Assembly: GCF_002838765.1 (NCBI RefSeq)
Contig: NZ_CP025120.1
Location: forward strand, 2,294,001-2,358,000
Direction: 5' to 3'
Source of the DNA: Kangiella profundi
GTDB taxonomy: Bacteria; Pseudomonadota; Gammaproteobacteria; Enterobacterales; Kangiellaceae
DNA: 64,000 bases
In this document: positions 48,304 through 56,869 of the stretch, piece by piece
How positions within the stretch are numbered: position 1 is the stretch's first letter
Layout: each line of letters opens with the position of its first letter
Position numbers and translations under genes: made by a program
Notes under the pieces: generated by a model
Databases searched by the model: none
Seen by the model: only the letters and a program-made list of their open reading frames with translations
What the model was told of the DNA's origin: nothing

Positions 48304-49312
48304 ACCTGAAAAATTTTGTAATCAATGTGGGCAAAAGACCTTTCGCCCACAGCGAACCATCAAAGAGCTTTTGGTCGAGTTTGTCGAAGACTGGCTCAAT
48401 TTTGACTCCAAAGTTTTTAAAACTGCGCGCATGCTGGCTAAACCCGGTGCTCTCTCGCGGGATTACTTCACCAACTCGCACCACAAGAACCATTACGTTA
48501 CCCCAATCAAGCTTTACCTGATCCTGTCGATCATTTTCCTGTTAATGACCAAAGCTGGCGGCTTCAATGTCAGTAATGTTCAGATTGGCACCAATAACCT
48601 GAGCGAGCAGGAAAGAGCCGAAGTTCAGGAAGCCTTAACCGATGCACAGGAACAACTGGGTGATAACTCTGCTCTCAGCCCCGAAGTATTGAAGGCAATC
48701 GACAATGCCCAAGCTCAAGCTGACACAGAGGAAACCGATCCGGTTGTTTTGGCTCTTCACTGCAAATCCGATGCAAAAGATATTTTCCATCTGTGGCCAC
48801 AGTGGCTTGATCAAGCGTTAGAAGAGCGAATTGATAAACTGTGCGATACCTACCACGACATATCCTATCTGCCTGAAGAAAAGCAGAAAGCCGCTCGCAG
48901 TGCATTAGGACTTTCTATTGTCCAAAATATGATTGAGGTGATTCCTCAGACGGTCTTATTTGCGTTGCCGTTATTCGCCTTGTTGCTAAGCCTTTTTTAT
49001 GTGTTTAAAAAGCGCCTTTATGTGGAGCATCTGGTGTTACTGATTCACAGTCACAGCTTCATGTTCGCCATAATTCTGCTTTATCTTGGCTGGTATCAGC
49101 TGGTCACGATCGTTCCCCAGTTGCAGGTACTGCATTTGGGCTGGTTTGTGTTTATCGGCTTAATCGTTTATCTGTTCTACACTCAGAAAAACTTTTATCA
49201 GACGGGTTACTGGGCAACCATTTGGCGTTTCATGCTTTATGGGCTGCTGTATATGGTGATATTCAGTTTTATGATGCTGATAGCGTTATTGATTGGTTTA
49301 ATGTCGGCTTAA
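48260..49312 (+). CDS. DUF3667 family membrane protein
   Basis: The 350-residue protein starts at a GTG with a good AAGGAAG site and overlaps the DUF2909 gene. It has a zinc-ribbon half (CNQCG, Cys20 and Cys23) and the family block RTIKELLVEFVEDWLNFDSKVFKTARMLAKPG. A soluble central region and about five C-terminal membrane segments follow. The function of DUF3667 is unknown. The overlap suggests translational coupling with the oxidase-associated gene. Confidence 0.85.
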   Translation: MNQPNTMPDTPKTGKPEKFCNQCGQKTFRPQRTIKELLVEFVEDWLNFDSKVFKTARMLAKPGALSRDYFTNSHHKNHYVTPIKLYLILSIIFLLMTKAGGFNVSNVQIGTNNLSEQERAEVQEALTDAQEQLGDNSALSPEVLKAIDNAQAQADTEETDPVVLALHCKSDAKDIFHLWPQWLDQALEERIDKLCDTYHDISYLPEEKQKAARSALGLSIVQNMIEVIPQTVLFALPLFALLLSLFYVFKKRLYVEHLVLLIHSHSFMFAIILLYLGWYQLVTIVPQLQVLHLGWFVFIGLIVYLFYTQKNFYQTGYWATIWRFMLYGLLYMVIFSFMMLIALLIGLMSA

Positions 49313-49328
49313 TCATTTAAGCCGACAT
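49301..49328. terminator. Hairpin spanning two convergent stop codons
   Basis: A 12-bp perfect stem ATGTCGGCTTAA / TTAAGCCGACAT with loop TCAT covers the ends of the DUF3667 and Kdo kinase genes. T-tracts are short, so it may act as a weak bidirectional terminator or a 3'-end stabiliser. Confidence 0.55.
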
Positions 49329-50038
49329 CAGCCATTGTAGCCTTCTACCAAATAGTGCCAATCGCTCTCCTGCCAGTTGAACTCAGAATGTTTATCTTGC
49401 TCCTTGCCAAGTGAGCGCTGCAGTCGCGCCAGATTAGTTTCCAGCCTGGCGCTGGTATTGGCAAGCAGACGGCCTTTGTCAAAATCAATCAACCAGAACT
49501 GGCCTTGATCATCCAGTAGAATATTGTGGATGTTTAAATCGGAATGGTAGACGCCCTGTTCATGAAATTGTCTGATAAGGGCACCAACCGCCTGCCACTC
49601 ATCAGCAGATAGTGAACGCTGTCTCAAAACATGAAAAAGGTCCTGGGTGTTTTTGATCAGCCCGATGATGATCGAGGCGCGGTAGGTAAAACCATTTTTT
49701 TCTACCATCAAAGCCACTGGCTCGGGTACTGGCAAACCTATCTTCTGCATTTTTCTTAATAGTGAAAGTTCACGATAAGCTCGTGTCCGTTTTAGACCAG
49801 TAAATAGATAAGAATCTTCAACCCACTTAGATAAAATACCGCCCCGGTAGTATTTTCTAAGCACGAACTGTTCGTCCCGCTTCTGAAAAAACCAGGTTGT
49901 ATTTCGTCCGGTTGAATGTCCGATGATAGCTCCCTGCTCTGCTAATAGTTTTGCATCAAACCAGTCACTAGTAACTTTTCCGCGATAGCGCTTCGTTGTC
50001 ACCAGGAACCGATTTCTGTCAACTTGTTCAATTTTCAC
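49328..50038 (-). CDS. kdkA: 3-deoxy-D-manno-octulosonic acid kinase
   Basis: The 236-residue protein is a small WaaP/KdkA-type kinase with the catalytic loop HEQGVYHSDLNIHNILLD and metal motif WLIDFDKGR, both complete. It phosphorylates Kdo of the lipopolysaccharide inner core. The start is a GTG at 50038. It is divergent from a GT9 heptosyltransferase gene, supporting a role in core assembly. Confidence 0.92.
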   Translation of the reverse strand: MKIEQVDRNRFLVTTKRYRGKVTSDWFDAKLLAEQGAIIGHSTGRNTTWFFQKRDEQFVLRKYYRGGILSKWVEDSYLFTGLKRTRAYRELSLLRKMQKIGLPVPEPVALMVEKNGFTYRASIIIGLIKNTQDLFHVLRQRSLSADEWQAVGALIRQFHEQGVYHSDLNIHNILLDDQGQFWLIDFDKGRLLANTSARLETNLARLQRSLGKEQDKHSEFNWQESDWHYLVEGYNG

Positions 50039-50122
50039 AGAAACGTAAGCGGGACTGATGGTTGGTTTATCGCCTACTATACATTAAAATCGTCGCAAGT
50101 CCCTAATTTTCAAGGCCATACT

Positions 50123-51205
50123 GTGTTAAAAGACTTTCCTCAATCGCCGCAGGCTATCTGCATTTTGCGTCTTTCTGCCATTGGCGATGTCTGTCATGCA
50201 GTATCCACCGTACAGGCAATTCAGCGCCAATATCCTGAAGCTCTAATCACCTGGGTCATTGGAAAGGTAGAAGCCCAGCTGCTAAAAAACTTACCCGGCG
50301 TTGAGTTTATCGTCTTTGATAAAAGCAAAGGCGTTAAAGCTTACGCTGAATTGCGCAAGGCCATGAAAGATCGTCAATACGACATTCTCCTCCACATGCA
50401 ACTAGCCTTCCGCGCCAATCTGGCGGCCTACTTTATTCCTGCAAAAATCAAACTGGGCTTTGAAAAAAAGCGCAGCAAAGAACTGCACTCATTGTTTGTT
50501 AATGAACATATAACCGACAGCAAAGGCATGCACGTTTTGGAAGGTTTTCGTGATTTTGCTCGCGCCATAGAAGTACCGGATAGCAAACCGTTATGGAACA
50601 TACCGCTTCCCAGGGAAATTGAGTTATGGGCAGAGAATCAATTACCACAGAAACCATTTATCGTTATTTCGCCTGGAGCGAGTAAGGCTGAAAGAAACTG
50701 GCTGGCTGCGCGCTACGCAAAAGTAGCAGATTATTGCCATAGTAAAGGTTTTGAAGTGGTCATGACTGGTGGGCCGAGCTCTATGGAGCGTGAGCTGGGT
50801 GATAGCATTTTAAGTCACAGCAAAAATCCGATTATTAACCTGATTGGACAAACCAACTTAAAACAACTGCTGGCAACGCTTAAAGCTGCTCAATGTGTTA
50901 TTGCTCCAGATTCAGGGCCTGCTCATATGGCAGTCACTCAAGGCACACCCGTCATTGGTTTATACGCTCATAGTAATCCCAGACGAACAGGCCCCTATCT
51001 GTATTTGGATTATGTTGCCGATGCCTATACTCAGAATGCGACTGAGCAACTTAATTGTAATGTGGAAGACCTTCCCTGGGGCTATCGCTTAAAAGGGGAC
51101 AACCTGATGCAACAGATATCTGTTGAACAGGTGACCCGATTAATTGATCAAGTGATAGAGAATGTTCTAAACAAAAATGTTGTAAACCAGAATGGTAACC
51201 AATAA
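50123..51205 (+). CDS. Heptosyltransferase-type glycosyltransferase (GT family 9)
   Basis: I chose the GTG at 50123 (AAGG upstream, 360 residues), because it places the GT9 opening ICILRLSAIGDVCHAVSTVQAI near the N-terminus. A TTG at 50024 is possible but would overlap kdkA. The C-terminal motif is CVIAPDSGPAHMAVTQGTPVIGLYAHSNPRRTGPY, as in heptosyltransferase I. It probably adds heptose to Kdo. Its 3' end overlaps a small minus-strand gene by 39 bases. Confidence 0.92.
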   Translation: MLKDFPQSPQAICILRLSAIGDVCHAVSTVQAIQRQYPEALITWVIGKVEAQLLKNLPGVEFIVFDKSKGVKAYAELRKAMKDRQYDILLHMQLAFRANLAAYFIPAKIKLGFEKKRSKELHSLFVNEHITDSKGMHVLEGFRDFARAIEVPDSKPLWNIPLPREIELWAENQLPQKPFIVISPGASKAERNWLAARYAKVADYCHSKGFEVVMTGGPSSMERELGDSILSHSKNPIINLIGQTNLKQLLATLKAAQCVIAPDSGPAHMAVTQGTPVIGLYAHSNPRRTGPYLYLDYVADAYTQNATEQLNCNVEDLPWGYRLKGDNLMQQISVEQVTRLIDQVIENVLNKNVVNQNGNQ

Positions 51206-51295
51206 GGCTGCTACCGCACCCTGACAAACATTTAAAAAGACATCTTCTGCATCATACTCGTGCTCATGTTTCGGCTTAACTGCTCTAGGTTTCAT
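51167..51295 (-). CDS. 42-residue single-span membrane protein (related to the one at 52232)
   Basis: The reading frame starts at ATG 51295 with AAGGAG eight bases upstream and encodes 42 residues. A charged N-terminus with KPKHEHEYDAEDVFLNVC is followed by one hydrophobic helix (about 25-42). It shares the pattern H-E-[YF]-D-x-[EQ]-D-x-x-L-x-x-C and the ALLV helix start with the 38-residue protein at 52232, so the two are paralogs on either side of a regulator gene. The function is unknown. Confidence 0.6.
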   Translation of the reverse strand: MKPRAVKPKHEHEYDAEDVFLNVCQGAVAALLVTILVYNIFV

Positions 51296-51480
51296 GGATT
51301 CTCCTTGCTCTCGCTGTTATCCAATGAGCTTATAGTATTTGACAAACCAGCTTGAATGTCCTGTTCGGATGCTGAAGCTTTTACATCCTTCAAAAGCAAT
51401 GACTTAGATCAAGTCGCACAGTATTGTTCAGCTATTCGTCAGACTTTCTTAAGACAAATGGTGCAAAAATAATGCAGGTG

Positions 51481-52131
51481 TTACGAAAAAACGATAATAA
51501 TGGACTGCACCAACAGAACAGACAATAGTATTAACAACACAAGTTTAAGCTTTTTATGCTTATTTACTGTGTCTTGATAATCACCAGCTTTCTGCTTATC
51601 AACAAATATACGCAAATTGATGGTTTTCAGTTCTGCAGGGCTAACCATTCGTTTAGCTTTTTTCAAAAGCTTGGAGTTGTCCGAGGTAGGATACGAATGA
51701 CCATTTGTGCCGTTTTCTGAAGTCGCTATCCTGTCATCATGGCGCCGCCCATATTTAAAATGGCCGTTAGATTTATGTCTGAACTCATTATCTCCCTGCA
51801 AGATACAATAGGCAGGTTCAAGACATAACATATAGCCCTGGCGTGTGATAGTTTTCAGTTGAGGACTTCGGTGCTCTTCGACCTGTCGAAATGTTTTACG
51901 CAATTTTGAGATGCTGCAATAAATAGCATCATCAGTAATAGATACGCCATGCCACACCTCGCCAAGTAAATCGTCTTTTGAAACCAGCTCTTCGGCATGT
52001 TCATACAGGCAAACCAAAACCTGCATTACTCTTGGTTCAAGATCATAAGATTGGTTGTCGATGGTAAGCCTGTTGAGGGCAGGGTCAACCTGCCAGTCAA
52101 CAAGATTAAAGCATCGCTCAGTGTGAGGCAT
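51481..52131 (-). CDS. Membrane-tethered winged-helix transcriptional regulator
   Basis: The 216-residue protein has an N-terminal OmpR/CadC-type winged-helix domain (about 8-105, with LEPRVMQVLVCLYEHAEELVSKDDLL and SITDDAIYCSISKLRK, ending ITRQGYML). A Ser/Asn/Lys-rich linker follows, then one C-terminal transmembrane helix (about 193-214). Only about two residues follow the helix, so there is no periplasmic sensor as in CadC or ToxR. It may sense membrane state or work through a partner. Two small single-span proteins flank it. Confidence 0.88.
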   Translation of the reverse strand: MPHTERCFNLVDWQVDPALNRLTIDNQSYDLEPRVMQVLVCLYEHAEELVSKDDLLGEVWHGVSITDDAIYCSISKLRKTFRQVEEHRSPQLKTITRQGYMLCLEPAYCILQGDNEFRHKSNGHFKYGRRHDDRIATSENGTNGHSYPTSDNSKLLKKAKRMVSPAELKTINLRIFVDKQKAGDYQDTVNKHKKLKLVLLILLSVLLVQSIIIVFS

Positions 52132-52231
52132 AGCCAGTTCCTTGTCTCTCGACGGGCTAAAATATTAAGGGCTTTAATAGCGGACTTCGAATCCTTTGAC
52201 CACAAAAGTCATCAAAAGTTACCAGTCTAAG

Positions 52232-52348
52232 TTAAATTATACTGAAAATAATCATCCCCACCAGTAAAACCGCAATGATTGCCCAGCAAGCATCCAGTAC
52301 ATAATCCTGTACATCAAATTCGTGCGTTTTATGGGTTTTAGTGTTCAT
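52232..52348 (-). CDS. 38-residue single-span membrane protein (related to the one at 51167)
   Basis: The frame starts at ATG 52348 with AAGGAG at the right distance. It encodes a His-rich polar N-terminus (NTKTHKTHEFDVQDYVLDAC) and a hydrophobic helix (about 22-38). It matches the 42-residue protein at 51167 in sequence pattern and topology. Its leader (about 52360-52400) can form a GTGTCT/AGACAC stem-loop. It precedes the regulator gene by about 100 bp on the same strand. Confidence 0.6.
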   Translation of the reverse strand: MNTKTHKTHEFDVQDYVLDACWAIIAVLLVGMIIFSII

Positions 52349-52565
52349 ATCCTTACTCCTTTTCAGTGTCTAAACAATTAACTTGTTTCTACTTATCAGA
52401 CACGAAAAAGAGCGATACCGTTGTTAGTAAATGTAACCGAACATTTCGCTGCTCAAATAACTGTACCATTTTTGGGAAAGCGCGAAGAATGTATGACAAA
52501 TTATGTTTGCAGACACACATCTCAATAGATTTTGCAGAAACTTTTGCAGTGATTGGGGAGTAAAA

Positions 52566-54161
52566 CTAAAAACTAGTGGTAGCGGTGATACTAAAATCCC
52601 ACTCATTAAGAAAATCAGAATTAACTGGTTTGGCAAAATTGATGTTCACCAAATTGCGGCCACTTGATCGTGAGAAGAATAATCGGATACCCAGCCCTAC
52701 TGACACCAAAGTTCCCTCCTCCTGATTAGGATACAAAGTATCTCCTCTTGCCCTGCCAATGTCGGTAAAAGCCGCAAACCCAACATCAACCAGTTTGAAC
52801 AGATTAATCCCGGGGTAATATCGCTTCTCCAGATTGAGAAGATAAGCTTGGTCGCCATGCTGATACTGTAACGGATAGCCTCTTAAGCCAGACTCTCCAC
52901 CTATTGATATGGGTCTATCAATGAAAGGATTCTCTGCCCCCCAAAACTGCACTTTGCCATACCAGATTCGAGTATCCGAAGCGTGATGGAAATATTCATA
53001 TCCCAACGAATAGTAGTAAGTAGGGAGCAGTCCATTTTCAGGCTCAACGCCCTCGCCAGACAGCCAGGTGGTATAAAGATGTTCCTCGTTAATTTGATTG
53101 GTATAACGTGAATACCAAAACCAATGCAGTGCTTTCTGGTATTCAGAATTGCTGGTATTAACACCCAATCTGACATTATGCCGCCAGCCCAGTTGAACAT
53201 CCTCAACCCGGCCAATCAGATACAGGTTCCGAGTTTTGATAAAGTTATCTTCAATGTACTCCATCCCGAACCAGGGGTAACTGAAGTCACGTTCTTGTGG
53301 AAGCCCTATGGTTAATGGCGACTCCATGAAAGTATCTTTTCGTTGTGTATAACCAAACTCATAGCGAATAGTTCGATTATTAATTAGCCCTTCAGATATC
53401 CCATAAGACCATTCAAAATGGTCAATCTCATGACCAAAGACATTAACCTCTTCATCATTACTGTATATGGTGTCCTCTCGACGCTCAGTATTTACGTAAA
53501 GCTCAGCCCCCCATTCGTCATCCAAAGTATAAAAAGGTTTGCTTAAGCCCACAGAATACTGCTCACCATCTGAGGTATCAGACAACACCAGAGAGGCTTG
53601 GAGGTGATTTTCAGTAGAAACCTGAGAAGACAAAACGAGTGAATAGCCACTACGTTGCTGCTCCTTGAAGTAGAGCATGGTAGCTCGCAGTCCGTGCCCC
53701 AGTAAATTGTCGTCTTCTATACCATATGAATATTCGGTAACACCGCCTTTGCGACTGACATCGACCTTGGGCACCAGGGTCCAGTTTTCCCAGGTGTTAA
53801 CTATAACGATTATGCCGTTATCACTTGCTGACTGTTTCCAGGTCACTCTAGCATCTCTTAAGAATGATTTAGATCTTAAGATCCTCTCCGCCTCATCTAT
53901 GCTGCGAAGACTAACAGAATCACCTTCCTTGAAAGGTAACAATCGGCTGATGACATAGGGGTAGGTATCAATGTGCAGTTTATCTGCGGTTTCATACAGC
54001 CATCCGGTTCTTTCTTCCTCACTAAAAATAGGATTGACTGTAATCTGAATTTTTTCAATTTTGACTTGCTCTTCAGCCTGCCCAATGGTGGCAGTAATCG
54101 TCAGCATGGCTGCCAACACCATCAGATTTGCTATCGCTATAATTGCTTTACAAGCCTTCAA
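52566..54161 (-). CDS. Omp85-like outer membrane protein with one POTRA-type domain
   Basis: The 531-residue protein has a signal peptide (about 1-29), then one POTRA-like segment (about 32-112, VKIEKIQITVNPIF and LRSIDEAERILRSKSFLRDARV). A long beta-barrel region follows with SRKGGVTEYSYGIEDDNLLGHGLRA and a late GGESGLRGYPLQYQHGD, which matches the VRGY/FRGY-type loop of Omp85 proteins. It ends in Phe, as expected for BAM-assembled barrels. BamA itself has five POTRA domains, so this is a different family member. The substrate is unknown. It diverges from the four-gene unit starting at 54451. Confidence 0.78.
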   Translation of the reverse strand: MKACKAIIAIANLMVLAAMLTITATIGQAEEQVKIEKIQITVNPIFSEEERTGWLYETADKLHIDTYPYVISRLLPFKEGDSVSLRSIDEAERILRSKSFLRDARVTWKQSASDNGIIVIVNTWENWTLVPKVDVSRKGGVTEYSYGIEDDNLLGHGLRATMLYFKEQQRSGYSLVLSSQVSTENHLQASLVLSDTSDGEQYSVGLSKPFYTLDDEWGAELYVNTERREDTIYSNDEEVNVFGHEIDHFEWSYGISEGLINNRTIRYEFGYTQRKDTFMESPLTIGLPQERDFSYPWFGMEYIEDNFIKTRNLYLIGRVEDVQLGWRHNVRLGVNTSNSEYQKALHWFWYSRYTNQINEEHLYTTWLSGEGVEPENGLLPTYYYSLGYEYFHHASDTRIWYGKVQFWGAENPFIDRPISIGGESGLRGYPLQYQHGDQAYLLNLEKRYYPGINLFKLVDVGFAAFTDIGRARGDTLYPNQEEGTLVSVGLGIRLFFSRSSGRNLVNINFAKPVNSDFLNEWDFSITATTSF

Positions 54162-54302
54162 TATAGGTCCTTTTCTTAATTTACTATCACAAACTAACCT
54201 GTCGCTGTTTTCATAATAGAACGACTATGCTCAGTTGTCATGTATAGAATTTTTAGAATCTTTTCATAGTGTTAGCAATGCAAATCTGACTATCTATGAC
54301 TG

Positions 54303-54331
54303 TTGACAAAGTATAAGCCATTAACTAGCAT
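54303..54331 (+). promoter_or_regulatory. Sigma70 promoter of the four-gene unknown unit
   Basis: A consensus -35 TTGACA (54303-54308) and a TAGCAT -10 (54326-54331) stand 17 bp apart, about 120 bp upstream of the first gene. The predicted transcript has a leader of roughly 110 bases that contains a 23-codon open frame (54353-54424). Confidence 0.6.
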
Positions 54332-54450
54332 CACTGACAAAGGGAATTTTAAATGGTTACTCAAATACAGAAAGGACACAGGTCTCATGATGAGCAAGTG
54401 GCTTTCTGTAATCAGTTTTACTAACCAAAACCAAAGACAAGGAGAAAGTT

Positions 54451-55230
54451 ATGTCTGGAAGCAATGAAGCCGTTGAACTGGCTACCCACCTACCCGAAAT
54501 CGGTTTTCCCGAATTCACCACAAAACTGGTAAGCGATGTATTTGATTCATTAATTGCATCGAACTTACGTCAAACTGAAGCTTACGTTGAACTGTTAAAA
54601 GAAACCGGCAAATCCCTGCAGGCATTTATCAATGACACCAAGGATGACATTGATGGAAATATGCTATTACAGTTCCTTTCAAAAGTTGTAGGCGCTGATA
54701 ATGATGGTAATCCTGTCGTAAAACCTGGCGGCTCTCTAACACAGACGCAGGCAGCCGATCTGAATAAAGCCGTCGAAGTCAAAGATGCCGGAATCGACTC
54801 CGATAATAAAGTTGTCACTCATGGTTCACTTGATGATGCTAAATTCCAGAAAATTCTGGATGCTGTTGCCAATCGTCTTGCCGCTGATAAATATACTCTT
54901 CTTAAAGAAATGGTTAAGCAAGGTTTATTGCGTCTGGTTATTGAGCAAGGTGAAATCGAAACGCGTCTGACCTTTAACACCTACGGTTCATCTTACCTGC
55001 AAAATCGTTCTACCGATTACAACCGTAAAGACTTTAACTTCAGAGCAAAGGCAAAAACCGGTGGTCTGTTATCAGGCTGGGTTAAAGCTTCTGCTTCAAC
55101 GTCTTACAACAGTGTTAAAGTTTCAACAGCTACCAAGACTGATATCGATCGCTCTAGCAGCAGCGTGCAAATCTATGGTCGTGTACACCTGAACTTTAAA
55201 ACTGATTACCTACCACTAGATCAAGACTAA
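54451..55230 (+). CDS. Unknown protein A of the four-gene unit (paralog of B)
   Basis: The 259-residue protein starts at an ATG with a strong AAGGAG site. It has no signal peptide or membrane segment. The N-terminus has GFPEFTTKLVSDVFDSLIASNL, a helical motif shared with protein B. A central acidic helical region and a helix ending LVIEQGEIETRLTFNTYGS follow. The C-terminal 70 residues are Ser/Thr/Lys-rich and predicted beta, ending VQIYGRVHLNFK. The repeated elements in A and B suggest subunits of a common assembly. I recognise no family. Confidence 0.72.
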   Translation: MSGSNEAVELATHLPEIGFPEFTTKLVSDVFDSLIASNLRQTEAYVELLKETGKSLQAFINDTKDDIDGNMLLQFLSKVVGADNDGNPVVKPGGSLTQTQAADLNKAVEVKDAGIDSDNKVVTHGSLDDAKFQKILDAVANRLAADKYTLLKEMVKQGLLRLVIEQGEIETRLTFNTYGSSYLQNRSTDYNRKDFNFRAKAKTGGLLSGWVKASASTSYNSVKVSTATKTDIDRSSSSVQIYGRVHLNFKTDYLPLDQD

Positions 55231-55243
55231 GCGGGAGATCATC

Positions 55244-56098
55244 ATGTCAGAAGAAATTTTGACGCCCGCTGATATGGGCTTCGCCGAGTTTGTGGCGAAG
55301 CTCATTTCCGAAGTGTTCGATGCAGTTGTCACTTCACAAGCGGAGCAAGAAGAAAAACTGCTAGAAATTAAAGAACTGGTCAACCAACCAGAAGAATTGT
55401 TCGTGGATAATTTACTGCAGGATGACCTCTTTCTGGATCAGATTGATCGTATGCTAAGCAGTTATTTTCCAGCGGACAATGATAAAAATATTCACGCCAT
55501 TTTCGAAGGGGCTCCTTACAAAGTCAAAAAGGGTAATAGCTCGGAATCACCGGCTATCCTTGAGCAATTGGGGCTAGATCTAAGTGACAGTGAATCTGCC
55601 AAAAAGAATAAATTTACTAACAATGACGTATTGGCTATCTACCGTGCTGCGGCAAGACCTTTTGCTCAGCAAAAGCGCCAAGCCATGATCAATGCTATCG
55701 AACATGGGTTTTCCAATATCATTGTCGACAGCGGAAAAATTAATGCCAAGTTTACGTTCAATACTTCAGTAGAACGCGAAGAAACAGAAGAAGACCCTAC
55801 TCCTTCAAACGGCAACGCTGCCAAACCTAAGCCGAAACCTAAAGCCAAAAAAGCGGTGCTTGATAAGCGCATCAAATTGAAAGACTCACTTCGTAAGTCC
55901 ATCATTGATAAGCAAACTTTCGATACGCGCAGTCGCTTAGTTTCCAATCCTAATTTAAAGGCTACAATTTTAAAGCCTACCTTAGCTAAGGATATAAAGG
56001 TTGCCATCAAGCCTGCTAATAATCGTGATCCCCAGGCTTCGACAACCACTGCCAATATCTATAGTGAAATCGAACTCAACTTTAAGTCAATCAGGTAA
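55244..56098 (+). CDS. Unknown protein B of the four-gene unit (paralog of A)
   Basis: The 284-residue protein has no signal peptide. Its N-terminus GFAEFVAKLISEVFDAVVTSQ, central helix SNIIVDSGKINAKFTFNTS and end TANIYSEIELNFKS each align with the equivalent parts of protein A. Between them it has a Pro/Lys linker (KPKPKPKAKK) and a basic segment. It lies 13 bp after gene A, so the two are co-translated. The function is unknown. The shared pieces suggest heteromeric partners. Confidence 0.72.
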   Translation: MSEEILTPADMGFAEFVAKLISEVFDAVVTSQAEQEEKLLEIKELVNQPEELFVDNLLQDDLFLDQIDRMLSSYFPADNDKNIHAIFEGAPYKVKKGNSSESPAILEQLGLDLSDSESAKKNKFTNNDVLAIYRAAARPFAQQKRQAMINAIEHGFSNIIVDSGKINAKFTFNTSVEREETEEDPTPSNGNAAKPKPKPKAKKAVLDKRIKLKDSLRKSIIDKQTFDTRSRLVSNPNLKATILKPTLAKDIKVAIKPANNRDPQASTTTANIYSEIELNFKSIR

Positions 56099-56103
56099 GC
56101 ATT

Positions 56104-56799
56104 ATGCCTAGCGTTGATCTGGAAGATATGGTGCATATGTTACATGGGGAATTGACCTCTGCTTTAGCCAGCACCAGCACATTTTATGACGCGCCGATGG
56201 TGGAGATTTCATCCATCAAGGTGCGCATGGGACAGCATCCTGATTCCACCAATGCTCAAAACCTTAACCTCGATACCAGGCGATATCCATTAGCAAAGGA
56301 CGGCTGGCAATTAGAAGTCATCTATGACGCAAAATCTGATAAGAATCGTAAATCTCTTGAGCAATTCAAGCAAACTGGAGTACCCAGCATCAATGCTTAC
56401 AACTACTTGTCTCAACTTGCTGTTCGTTACCTTAAATTAGCCAATAACAAACTCCAACAGGCTCTGACTAAGTCAGGGATCAAAACTCTTGCTGAATTAT
56501 CAGAAGCCAAACCTCAACAATTGTCTCAAGTTACAGGTATCCCTATTACGATTTTACGCAATCTACAGGCATCTGCGCGACTGAGCATTTCTGATCCCAA
56601 TGTATTTGTGCCTGAAGAACTACTCCAACAAACCTTGAGCCAATTTCTGGATAACTTCCCAAAACTAAATGATGCAGACTACGACTACTACAGCTGGAAC
56701 AATCTTGAAGTTATTTTTGAATGGGTCCAGCAACTCGAGCTTTGCCTATCTCCAAGCCTAATCAAGGTGACTACCTTTAAAAAATTGCTGGAACAATAA
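56104..56799 (+). CDS. Unknown protein C of the four-gene unit, helix-hairpin-helix-like region
   Basis: The 231-residue protein starts five bases after gene B. The first 90 residues are predicted alpha+beta, with a DTRRYPLAKDGWQLEVIYDA strand pattern. Residues about 110-165 contain NNKLQQALTKSGIKTLAELSEAKPQQLSQVTGIPITIL, which has the spacing of tandem helix-hairpin-helix motifs (Gly-Ile and Val-Thr-Gly turns). Such motifs occur in DNA-binding and protein-interaction proteins. The remaining C-terminus is helical. No family was recognised. Confidence 0.7.
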   Translation: MPSVDLEDMVHMLHGELTSALASTSTFYDAPMVEISSIKVRMGQHPDSTNAQNLNLDTRRYPLAKDGWQLEVIYDAKSDKNRKSLEQFKQTGVPSINAYNYLSQLAVRYLKLANNKLQQALTKSGIKTLAELSEAKPQQLSQVTGIPITILRNLQASARLSISDPNVFVPEELLQQTLSQFLDNFPKLNDADYDYYSWNNLEVIFEWVQQLELCLSPSLIKVTTFKKLLEQ

Positions 56800-56869
56800 C
56801 TCCTGCTTTGCTTTCTAGTCCCGCTTTTATGTATGCTAATCGCAAGACATAAAACCGCTGGAACTTATA

